Source of the DNA: Candidatus Roizmanbacteria bacterium
Lineage (GTDB): Bacteria > Patescibacteriota > Microgenomatia > UBA1406 > GWC2-37-13
Direction: 5' to 3'
Assembly: GCA_026395475.1 (NCBI GenBank)
Contig: JAPLYQ010000009.1
Span: forward strand, 1 to 9,531
Length of the DNA stretch: 9,531 nucleotides
Below are positions 1 to 4,938 of the stretch, piece after piece. Each line of letters starts with the position of its first letter. The first letter of the stretch is position 1. A program made the position numbers and the translations under genes. The notes under the pieces are model-generated. The model saw only the letters and a list, made by a program, of their open reading frames with translations, ran no database searches and was not told where the DNA came from.

Positions 1-227
1 TAGTGTGTAATATCAAAGGCATTATTTCGTTCTGGAAAAAAATAATGTGTCTTTTCATGAGCAATGGACAGGTCAATTTTTCGGGAGAATAAATATGACC
101 ATCCCAAATGAGTATGTGCGTCAATAATGGAGTATTTTTTATATTGGGGCTTTAAGATAAGCTGGTTAACGGAGTTATGCTCAAAATATGGGAGTCGAAT
201 AAGGTCGTGGACATCTGCAAATTTCAT
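1..227 (-). CDS. Amidohydrolase-like metal-dependent hydrolase, N-terminal fragment
   Basis: The reading frame starts at ATG 227-225 and stays open to the left edge, giving the first 75 residues. Residues 33-42 read SIIDAHTHLG. This is the classic first strand of a TIM-barrel amidohydrolase, where His38 and His40 form the HxH pair that binds the catalytic metal. The start is supported by a four-base ATGA overlap with the stop of the upstream HAD gene (224-227), typical of translational coupling in an operon, and there is no separate ribosome-binding site. The 32 residues before the motif are a short N-terminal segment. About three quarters or more of the protein should lie outside the window, so the substrate and the exact subfamily (Amidohydro_2-like, TatD-like or PHP) cannot be decided. 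It is cut by the window edge and shows no sign of being broken. Confidence 0.72.
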   Translation of the reverse strand, partial: MKFADVHDLIRLPYFEHNSVNQLILKPQYKKYSIIDAHTHLGWSYLFSRKIDLSIAHEKTHYFFPERNNAFDITH

Positions 228-859
228 GGGAGTAATGCAACAAGCTGTTCTGGGGAATCAACGATATATTTTGCCCCAAACTTACGTAATGCGTCTTTTG
301 AGTTTAATCCCCAAGTGACAGAAATACAGTCAAGTTTTATTGTATTGCATGCATCTATATCTCTCATTTCATCTCCTACGTAAATTGAATCTTCTATTGG
401 CATTTTATATTGCTTGAGAAGTGAAAGAAGGGCTTTGTCTTTTCCAAAAATATTCAGTTCGCTGTGCACAAAGTCAAAAAACGGGGTAAGATTATGTTTC
501 AAAATAAATTCTTGAATTGAATCTCTCCTATTTGAGGAAAGAATAGCCAAAGTATATCCTTTTTCCTTTAATTTTTTAAGTGCCGGAAGTATTCCTTTAC
601 ACGGTGGAATAGAAAACATTTGTTTATTCATCCTATCCTGCCCTTTTAAGAGGAGTAAGGGGATTTTTATCCACGGAATACCAAATCTTTTGGGAATTTC
701 TTTAAGAGTATGGTTTCGGACCCACTCAAGATCTTCCGAAGTAATTTTTTTATCATACCCAATGTCTTTTGCCATCTCTTCAACAAGAGTAAGCATGACA
801 GGAACAGTATCGGCAATTGTCCCATCAAAATCGAAGATAATATATTTTTTATTTATCAT
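224..859 (-). CDS. HAD-superfamily phosphatase (phosphoglycolate phosphatase-like)
   Basis: This is a 211-residue cytoplasmic hydrolase of the haloacid dehalogenase superfamily, similar in layout to Gph/PGMB-type phosphatases. Motif I is IIFDFDGTIADT with nucleophile Asp10 and acid/base Asp12. Motif II is LSSN (Ser108-Ser109). The motif III lysine lies in FGKDKA (Lys140/Lys142). Motif IV is YVGDEMRDIDA with Asp163 and Asp167 for Mg2+. Residues about 15-85 form the helical cap. The frame is open up to base 1000, but the 47 extra residues would lie inside the CDGSH gene in another frame and precede the DFDGT strand, so the start at 859 is preferred; GGAAAAG lies about 4 bases upstream. The start overlaps the CDGSH gene by 11 bases and the stop overlaps the amidohydrolase start by 4. 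The substrate is not predictable from sequence; a small phosphorylated metabolite is likely. Confidence 0.9.
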   Translation of the reverse strand: MINKKYIIFDFDGTIADTVPVMLTLVEEMAKDIGYDKKITSEDLEWVRNHTLKEIPKRFGIPWIKIPLLLLKGQDRMNKQMFSIPPCKGILPALKKLKEKGYTLAILSSNRRDSIQEFILKHNLTPFFDFVHSELNIFGKDKALLSLLKQYKMPIEDSIYVGDEMRDIDACNTIKLDCISVTWGLNSKDALRKFGAKYIVDSPEQLVALLP

Positions 860-1106
860 GGTCTTTTCCGCCACAACACCCACCTCCACAACATTCCCCA
901 TCCTCTTCCCCTTCTGCACACTCCACTCTTTTTCCTTTTTTATCATATTCATATAATTCGTCATCTTTTTCATCCAAAGTTGCTTTATGAGATCCATCAC
1001 AAAATGGCTGATTTTTAGATAATCCGCACATACAAATATTAACTGATTTTTCTGAAGGTTTTAACTCAAGGGGACCTTTTGCTGTTTTTATTACAAGACG
1101 TGCCAT
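849..1106 (-). CDS. CDGSH-type iron-sulfur domain protein with cysteine-rich tail
   Basis: This 85-residue protein carries the full CDGSH signature C-x-C-x2-S-x3-P-x-C-D-G-S-H at residues 25-40. Cys25, Cys27, Cys36 and His40 are the 3Cys-1His ligands of a redox-active, labile [2Fe-2S] cluster. The first 20 residues fit the beta strand that precedes the signature in small prokaryotic CDGSH proteins. After residue 60 there is an acidic tail with five more cysteines (Cys63, Cys72, Cys73, Cys77, Cys78) in a CC-GGG-CC arrangement, which is not part of the standard domain and could bind metal. There is no signal peptide, so the protein is cytoplasmic. It heads the operon with the HAD and amidohydrolase genes and overlaps the HAD start by 11 bases. 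No Shine-Dalgarno sequence is visible before ATG 1106-1104. Family role: iron-sulfur transfer or redox sensing; the specific role is unknown. Confidence 0.9.
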   Translation of the reverse strand: MARLVIKTAKGPLELKPSEKSVNICMCGLSKNQPFCDGSHKATLDEKDDELYEYDKKGKRVECAEGEEDGECCGGGCCGGKDHDK

Positions 1107-1137
1107 AAGATATTAAAGGATTTTATATAACAGCATC

Positions 1138-1143
1138 ATTATA
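1138..1143 (-). promoter_or_regulatory. Candidate -10 box for the CDGSH-HAD-amidohydrolase operon
   Basis: On the minus strand bases 1143-1138 read TATAAT, a perfect -10 hexamer, 31 bases before the CDGSH start. No acceptable -35 hexamer lies 16-18 bases upstream. A transcript starting about 7 bases downstream would have a leader of roughly 25 AT-rich bases without a Shine-Dalgarno site. An AT-rich TTATATAAAAT stretch nearer the gene is an alternative. Confidence 0.4.
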
Positions 1144-1192
1144 CTAGAAATATTCCTCAAGGATTGTTTATGTGATGTAAGAATTGATATTC

Positions 1193-1221
1193 TTGCAAAA
1201 AATTTATTTTATTGCTATAAT
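1193..1221 (+). promoter_or_regulatory. Strong sigma-70-type promoter with extended -10
   Basis: The -35 box TTGCAA (1193-1198, 4 of 6 to consensus) is followed by an ideal 17-base spacer and a perfect -10 TATAAT (1216-1221), preceded by TGC, which makes it an extended -10 (TGn). Transcription should begin near 1228, only about five bases before the ATG at 1233. There is no Shine-Dalgarno sequence, so the mRNA is predicted to be leaderless or nearly so. Confidence 0.75.
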
Positions 1222-1232
1222 GCGCTAAAACT

Positions 1233-1673
1233 ATGAGAGAACAAACTGTTTCTACACTAAATCAAGGACTTGTGGATAAAACTTCAACAGGTCATAAACT
1301 TGTACAAAGTTTGAAATTTGTGGCTCCTGGCCTTCTTCTTCTAACTGCATGTGGTGCAACTGCTCCAACTCCAGATTACACTTTTAAAATTGCAAATTGT
1401 GGTGACTCAGGTGAAGTTGAGGTTCCTCAAGGTAAATTGATTGAAATTGATGTCCCTGGAAAAAGTGCAACCGTCCGAACAAATACTGATAATTCTATGA
1501 CGTTAGGTGACCTTACTGCTTTTACAGGTGGACAATATTCTATTGGAGATCCTGTTAAAGACCATATGGTAGTACAAGTCTTAGGAGACACAGATAATGA
1601 TGGTTCACCAAATTTGTCTGTCAAATCGGTTTGTGCAGTTCCTATGCCTTCAACACCTGTTTCAAGTAAATAA
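1233..1673 (+). CDS. Small secreted lipoprotein, function unknown
   Basis: The predicted protein has 146 residues. Residues 28-39 are hydrophobic and end in the lipobox LLTAC, with Cys40 as the expected lipidated residue; the mature part would be 107 residues anchored outside the cytoplasmic membrane. The mature chain begins with a short Ala/Thr/Pro linker and then looks mostly beta. Cys56 and Cys134 could form a disulfide. Residues 119-127 (DTDNDGSPN) resemble the Asp-rich calcium loops of thrombospondin type 3 or dockerin-like repeats, but only one copy is present. The 27 residues before the hydrophobic core are long for a lipoprotein signal peptide; a GTG at residue 14 is an alternative start but has no well-placed ribosome site, whereas the ATG sits just after the promoter. 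I do not recognise the family. The gene converges on dnaB with 31 bases between stops. Confidence 0.75.
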   Translation: MREQTVSTLNQGLVDKTSTGHKLVQSLKFVAPGLLLLTACGATAPTPDYTFKIANCGDSGEVEVPQGKLIEIDVPGKSATVRTNTDNSMTLGDLTAFTGGQYSIGDPVKDHMVVQVLGDTDNDGSPNLSVKSVCAVPMPSTPVSSK

Positions 1674-1704
1674 TCTCTTAGATTTTAAAGAAATATGTGA
1701 GATA

Positions 1705-3060
1705 TTAGATTGTTATTGTACTTTTGTCTATTGAGTAGAACTTCACACGATCTCCTCGGAACATCAGATCCATTTCTCCAGTTGAACCATTTCGGTGTTT
1801 TGCCATATAAAGCTTCACCATACGCTTACTTGCATTTAATAAGTCTTCACTTTCATCTTCATAGTAAAGGAACATGACTACGTCTGCATCCTGTTCAATA
1901 GCACCTGACTCACGAAGATCGGCGAGTTGTGGTTTTTTGGTACCTCGTTGTTCAACTGCGCGTGAAAGCTGGGAAAGTGCGATAACGGGCACTCGAAGTT
2001 CACGAGCAAGGTTCTTAAGTCCTTGAGATACAAAAGACACTTCCTGTACTCGTGACTCAAAACGTTTTCCAGCGTCTGCTAACTGTAAGTAATCAACAAT
2101 AATAAGTTCTATATCCTTTTCTGCTTTTAACTTTCTTGCTTTTGTGCGCATTTCAAGAATAGACAATCCTGGTGTATCATCAATATAAATTGGTGCCTCA
2201 GAAAGCTCCCCCATTGCTTGAGTAAGACGTCTGTAGTCATCATCTGAGAGTTTTCCTGTTTTAAGTCTCCACGCATCAATATCGGCTTGGCCAACAAGAA
2301 GACGATCGACAAGTTCTTCCTTACTCATTTCGAGTGAAAAAAATCCAACACCTTTTTTTGCTTTTAACGCTACATTTGACGCAATATTAAGAGCGAATGT
2401 TGTTTTTCCAATACCTGGACGTGCAGCAAGGATAATAAGGTTTGAAGCCTGCATGCCTGCTAATTTATTATCAAGATCAATGAAACCTGTTGGAACTCCT
2501 CTCATCCCAGATCCATTCTTCATAAACTCTTCCAATCGCTCAAAACTATTTGCCACGATTTCTTTTAGCTGAATAAAATCACGGTGTGACTGTGATTGTG
2601 CGATTGCAAATATGTCTGACTCTACTTCATCAAGCATTTGTTTAATATCCCCTGTTTCGTTAAATGCAGTTTCTGCAGTGCGTGAGGCAAGCTCAATAAG
2701 TCTTCGTTTGGTGCATTGATCTTTTACAATATGTGCATAATTCTCAATATTTGCCGAAGTTGGGACAGAATTAATCAGATCAGAAAGATAGGGAGCCCCG
2801 CCAGCATCTTTTATGCTCCCATTTTTTTGAAGCTGGTTCTTTAAAGTTATAACGTCAATTGGCTGTTGTTGTTCAAATAATTCCAACATTGCTGAGTAGA
2901 TGAGTTGATGGCCACGCATGTAGAAGTGATCAATGTGAAGAAATTCAGCTACGAGACTAATAGCGGACGAGTCCACCAAAATAGCGCCTAAGACTGACTT
3001 TTCAGCATCTAAATCCTGAGGTGGCACACGTAATGCCAAAGACGCAGAAGACATTGCCAT
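1705..3060 (-). CDS. dnaB: Replicative DNA helicase DnaB
   Basis: This 451-residue protein is the hexameric 5'-3' helicase that unwinds DNA at the replication fork; its length is normal for the family (about 450-470). The N-terminal helical domain (about residues 12-115) starts with the typical PPQDLDAEKSVLGAIL and contains ITLKNQL. The linker helix region follows to about 180. The RecA-like motor has Walker A ARPGIGKT (213-220, Lys219/Thr220), catalytic Glu244 in FFSLEMS, Walker B LIIVDYLQL (Asp323), the glutamine switch in ALSQLSRAVE, DLRESGAIEQDAD, and KHRNGSTG near 421-428 supplying the basic finger residues. No intein or insertion is seen. The ATG at 3060 is chosen, although an ATG two codons later is also possible. 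There is no Shine-Dalgarno; a weak TAATAT box ends six bases before the ATG. The gene follows the metallo-hydrolase gene by 32 bases, so co-transcription is likely. Confidence 0.97.
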   Translation of the reverse strand: MAMSSASLALRVPPQDLDAEKSVLGAILVDSSAISLVAEFLHIDHFYMRGHQLIYSAMLELFEQQQPIDVITLKNQLQKNGSIKDAGGAPYLSDLINSVPTSANIENYAHIVKDQCTKRRLIELASRTAETAFNETGDIKQMLDEVESDIFAIAQSQSHRDFIQLKEIVANSFERLEEFMKNGSGMRGVPTGFIDLDNKLAGMQASNLIILAARPGIGKTTFALNIASNVALKAKKGVGFFSLEMSKEELVDRLLVGQADIDAWRLKTGKLSDDDYRRLTQAMGELSEAPIYIDDTPGLSILEMRTKARKLKAEKDIELIIVDYLQLADAGKRFESRVQEVSFVSQGLKNLARELRVPVIALSQLSRAVEQRGTKKPQLADLRESGAIEQDADVVMFLYYEDESEDLLNASKRMVKLYMAKHRNGSTGEMDLMFRGDRVKFYSIDKSTITI

Positions 3061-3092
3061 AAATTAATATTAAAAATGTAAATTCAAACTAT

Positions 3093-3734
3093 TTATTTCA
3101 ATAACACAACTTTCATAGCTGCGTCCACTGCAAAATCTTCCCTTTTCACAACAAGTTTGTCTAATGGCTCAATTTGTTCGCCTCCCATTTTCTTTAAAAA
3201 ATCTTCAAGAGGTGCTAAACCCTCAATTGCAAGATCTGGTCGTCCATAATGCATTGGAATGACAATAGCAGGTTCTACTTTTTTGATTAAATGAATTGCT
3301 TCTTCTGCAGTGAGAGCATATTTCCCACCTACTGGAACAAGAAGAATATTAACATCCCCTATTTCATCGATTTGAGCATCAGATGGGATAGCGCCTAAAT
3401 CTCCACAATGAAGAATGGAAACACCTTCTGATTCTATTTTATACATGACATTTTCCCCTCTTTCCTTCCCTTCTACTTTATCATGAAATGAGCTAAATCC
3501 CCAAATACGAACACCTTTTTTTTCAAATTGACCAGGCCATGTGAGAATCAATGGAGTGCCCTCAATAAGCTCTGTAAAAGAATGGTCCTTATGTGCATGT
3601 GAAATTGTCACAACATCTGCTTCTTGTTTGGAAAATTTTAATCCAACAAACTTTGGATCAAATGGATCCATAACAACCTTTGCATCTTTTGTTTTGATGA
3701 GAAAGGACGAGTGAGCAAGATATTTTATTTCCAT
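3093..3734 (-). CDS. UlaG-like metallo-beta-lactamase-fold hydrolase
   Basis: This is a 213-residue cytoplasmic metal-dependent hydrolase of the compact UlaG/Lactamase_B_3 type. The metal-binding motif H-x-H-x-D-H is HAHKDH at residues 46-51. Further expected ligands are His109 and Asp112 in LHCGDLG and His162 in PMHYG. The N-terminus IKYLAHSSFLIKT and VVMDPF are typical strands of this subfamily, which often lacks the long C-terminal extensions of nucleases such as RNase J. Related proteins hydrolyse phosphodiesters or lactones (UlaG itself acts on ascorbate-6-phosphate), but nothing around it points to ascorbate use. It sits between a small membrane protein (28-base gap) and dnaB (32-base gap). 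The substrate is unknown. Confidence 0.9.
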   Translation of the reverse strand: MEIKYLAHSSFLIKTKDAKVVMDPFDPKFVGLKFSKQEADVVTISHAHKDHSFTELIEGTPLILTWPGQFEKKGVRIWGFSSFHDKVEGKERGENVMYKIESEGVSILHCGDLGAIPSDAQIDEIGDVNILLVPVGGKYALTAEEAIHLIKKVEPAIVIPMHYGRPDLAIEGLAPLEDFLKKMGGEQIEPLDKLVVKREDFAVDAAMKVVLLK

Positions 3735-3737
3735 AGT

Positions 3738-3752
3738 GGTATAAAGATACCA
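3738..3752 (-). promoter_or_regulatory. Candidate extended -10 within an inverted repeat, upstream of the metallo-hydrolase gene
   Basis: On the minus strand TGGTATCTT (3752-3744) resembles an extended -10 (TGn-TATCTT, 4 of 6) ending nine bases before the ATG at 3734. It overlaps a perfect five-base inverted repeat, GGTAT-AAAG-ATACC on the plus strand (3738-3751). This could be an internal promoter with an operator or a short mRNA hairpin. No -35 is seen. Confidence 0.3.
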
Positions 3753-3762
3753 AAATGACTTG

Positions 3763-4185
3763 TTATTTGCAAATTGCTTTTTTTATGAGGTCTTGTTGAT
3801 CTGCGGGAAGCGTGTTGATGTTTTGAAGGACTTTACCTAGCGTATTATCAAATACAAACTCTTTTGCTTGATCTGCCGATTTTGACGCGACATCTTGAAC
3901 TGTCTGTTGAACCGTTTGTTGGGCAATACCGAGTACCACTCCTGCTTGCTTCTGAATCTGATCTGCTGCCGGTTTGACGATTGAGTTTATACCATTATCT
4001 AACTGTTCTTGGATTGTGTTTACTCCTAATGTAGAACCTGAAGATTTATTAGTCTGTGGCATTGACGGTTTTTTTGCAATAAGTGGGACCACAATGTAAC
4101 CCGCTAAAAGGAGTGATACTAAAAGTGCTGGCTGCCAGATTGGTACTTGTCGTGTTGCGATTTCCTCTATCTGTTTTAACTTCAT
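3763..4185 (-). CDS. Single-pass membrane protein, function unknown
   Basis: The 140-residue product has a short basic N-terminus (KLKQIEEIATRQ), one transmembrane helix at about residues 17-37 (PALLVSLLLAGYIVVPLIA) and a KK pair after it. A Ser/Thr/Gly/Pro linker follows (about 38-55), then a long hydrophilic helix-prone region rich in Gln, Ala and Asp (57-112), ending with NINTLPADQQDLIKKAICK. The pattern fits a tail that projects from the membrane and may form a coiled coil; orientation is uncertain. No family is recognised. It is first in the predicted operon with the metallo-hydrolase and dnaB. The ATG at 4185 directly follows an extended -10 box, so the mRNA is probably leaderless. Confidence 0.72.
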   Translation of the reverse strand: MKLKQIEEIATRQVPIWQPALLVSLLLAGYIVVPLIAKKPSMPQTNKSSGSTLGVNTIQEQLDNGINSIVKPAADQIQKQAGVVLGIAQQTVQQTVQDVASKSADQAKEFVFDNTLGKVLQNINTLPADQQDLIKKAICK

Positions 4186-4191
4186 ACAGAA

Positions 4192-4200
4192 GTTATACCA
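4192..4200 (-). promoter_or_regulatory. Extended -10 promoter for the membrane protein-hydrolase-dnaB operon
   Basis: On the minus strand bases 4200-4192 read TGG-TATAAC, an extended -10 with 5 of 6 matches to TATAAT. Only six bases separate it from the ATG at 4185, so transcription is expected to begin at or next to the start codon. No good -35 is visible, which extended -10 promoters can tolerate. Confidence 0.6.
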
Positions 4201-4234
4201 TATTTTTGAAGTAAAAACTCATGGGCTCTGCCTG

Positions 4235-4260
4235 TCATTCCCGCGTAGGCGGGAATCCAG
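4235..4260. repeat. dRS3-like palindromic dispersed repeat (GTCATTCCCGC family)
   Basis: Bases 4237-4244 (ATTCCCGC) and 4249-4256 (GCGGGAAT) form a perfect 8-bp stem with a GTAG loop, flanked by GTC on the left and CCAG on the right. The core fits ATTCCC-N8-GGGAAT, the consensus of Neisseria dRS3 repeats, and GTCATTCCCGC...GCGGGAATCC palindromes are scattered through many unrelated bacterial genomes. It is much more GC-rich than its surroundings and lies between the divergent membrane-protein gene and tRNA-His. Only one copy is in this window. It could also fold as an RNA hairpin, but no T-tract follows. Confidence 0.7.
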
Positions 4261-4283
4261 ACGATAATTTTCAATATTCTTTG

Positions 4284-4289
4284 TATAAT
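4284..4289 (+). promoter_or_regulatory. -10 box for tRNA-His
   Basis: TATAAT at 4284-4289 is a perfect -10 hexamer 24 bases before the tRNA. The predicted start near 4296 would give a leader of about 18 bases. No convincing -35 is present at 16-18 bases spacing. Confidence 0.5.
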
Positions 4290-4297
4290 ATACATTC

Positions 4298-4312
4298 GTA
4301 CATACAATGTAC
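4298..4312. repeat. Inverted repeat in the tRNA-His leader
   Basis: GTACAT (4298-4303) and ATGTAC (4307-4312) are perfect complements around ACA, forming a six-pair hairpin that ends two bases before G-1 of the tRNA. It lies in the part of the precursor that RNase P removes. Confidence 0.5.
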
Positions 4313-4313
4313 T

Positions 4314-4389
4314 GGTGACTGTAGCTCAACCTGGTTAGAGCGTCGCCCTGTGGAGGCGAATGTTGCGGGTTCAACTCCCGTCAGTCACC
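4314..4389 (+). tRNA. tRNA-His (GTG anticodon)
   Basis: A full cloverleaf can be drawn. The acceptor stem GTGACTG (4315-4321) pairs perfectly with CAGTCAC (4382-4388). The extra G-1 at 4314 faces C73 at 4389, the hallmark of tRNA-His. The D stem is GCTC/GAGC with GG in the loop. The anticodon stem TCGCC/GGCGA encloses CTGTGGA with anticodon GTG at 4350-4352. A five-base variable loop follows, then T stem GCGGG/CCCGT with one G-U pair and T loop TTCAACT. The genome reads CAC after C73, so the 3' CCA is not encoded and must be added by CCA-adding enzyme. A TTTTT run at 4393-4397 follows. Confidence 0.96.
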
Positions 4390-4416
4390 CACTTTTTGTA
4401 TTTATCCCTTTTTATC

Positions 4417-4425
4417 TGCTATTAT
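4417..4425 (+). promoter_or_regulatory. Extended -10 promoter for the cysteine-rich membrane protein gene
   Basis: TGC-TATTAT (4417-4425) is an extended -10 with 5 of 6 matches. A weak -35 TTGTAT at 4396-4401 lies 18 bases upstream. The box ends seven bases before ATG 4433, again predicting a leaderless transcript separate from the tRNA transcript. Confidence 0.5.
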
Positions 4426-4432
4426 TAGAGAA

Positions 4433-4894
4433 ATGTATACAACTCCCGTTGACCCTTCTGTTGTTGGTGGAGATTTGTGTCCTATGCTATCTCCCTATCC
4501 TTCCCCATTTGACCTTGAGTTGATTTTAATATTTGCAGTCATTCCAATCGTATTAGCGATTATTTTTTTTATTGTCCTGTTGTTTAAGAAAAAGAAAGTA
4601 CAGTTTATAAAAAAATTCTTTGGGAATATTATTTTTATCGTGCTCTTTATCCTTTTCGCATTCTTCTTTCCTAAACATTATCGAAAAATCAGACCACTGG
4701 ACGCTAAAACAACCATGGTTTGTCAATGTTTTGGATGGAAGGCTGAGCAAGTTGCATATAGAACAACCATGTGTTCAAAAACACGCGACTGTTTAGGCAT
4801 TCCTTACGCATGCAAACAAGCAAAAGAACAATGTCATTCTGAATATGGAGTTGGTAAGGAAAAGTTTGTCTGTGACGACCCACACCTTGACTAG
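4433..4894 (+). CDS. Two-helix membrane protein with cysteine-rich C-terminal domain, function unknown
   Basis: This 153-residue protein has transmembrane helices at about residues 28-51 and 63-80, separated by FKKKKVQFIKK. That positively charged loop should be cytoplasmic, placing both the Pro-rich N-terminus and the C-terminal 70 residues outside. The C-terminal domain carries seven cysteines (97, 99, 114, 120, 127, 134, 147) starting with CQCFGWK, in a spacing that suggests a small disulfide-bonded or metal-binding fold; Cys16 is an eighth outside the membrane. I do not recognise the family. The start at 4433 is supported by the -10 box seven bases upstream and the absence of a better start. 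The gene ends 44 bases before the predicted GT4 start. Confidence 0.75.
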   Translation: MYTTPVDPSVVGGDLCPMLSPYPSPFDLELILIFAVIPIVLAIIFFIVLLFKKKKVQFIKKFFGNIIFIVLFILFAFFFPKHYRKIRPLDAKTTMVCQCFGWKAEQVAYRTTMCSKTRDCLGIPYACKQAKEQCHSEYGVGKEKFVCDDPHLD

Positions 4895-4925
4895 CATCCT
4901 ACTCTCAATCTGGTCAAAATAAGAG

Positions 4926-4931
4926 TATAAT
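4926..4931 (+). promoter_or_regulatory. -10 box for the GT4-toroid operon
   Basis: TATAAT at 4926-4931 is a perfect -10 hexamer. The +1 expected about seven bases downstream falls at 4938-4939, exactly at an in-frame ATC that would start the glycosyltransferase. No good -35 is visible at the normal spacing. Confidence 0.5.
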
Positions 4932-4938
4932 TAAAGCT

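Noticed and set aside
860..1000. N-terminal extension of the HAD gene to 258 residues
   Set aside because: The extra 47 residues lie in the CDGSH gene in another frame, are low-complexity Lys/Val-rich, and precede the DFDGT strand that begins HAD proteins.
690..1018. Plus-strand open frames of 88 and 102 codons
   Set aside because: They are antisense to the HAD and CDGSH genes, with Phe/His/Pro-rich composition expected from reading the complement; no start signal or family motif.
1672..1704. Bidirectional terminator between the lipoprotein gene and dnaB
   Set aside because: Only a five-pair ATCTC/GAGAT match around a loop of about 21 bases and no T-tract; too weak to call.
4393..4397. T-run after tRNA-His as a terminator
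   Set aside because: Five Ts follow the acceptor stem, but there is no separate hairpin; at most the tRNA itself could help termination.
4221..4523. Plus-strand 100-codon open frame
   Set aside because: It runs through the palindromic repeat and the tRNA-His gene and overlaps the better supported membrane protein gene in another frame.
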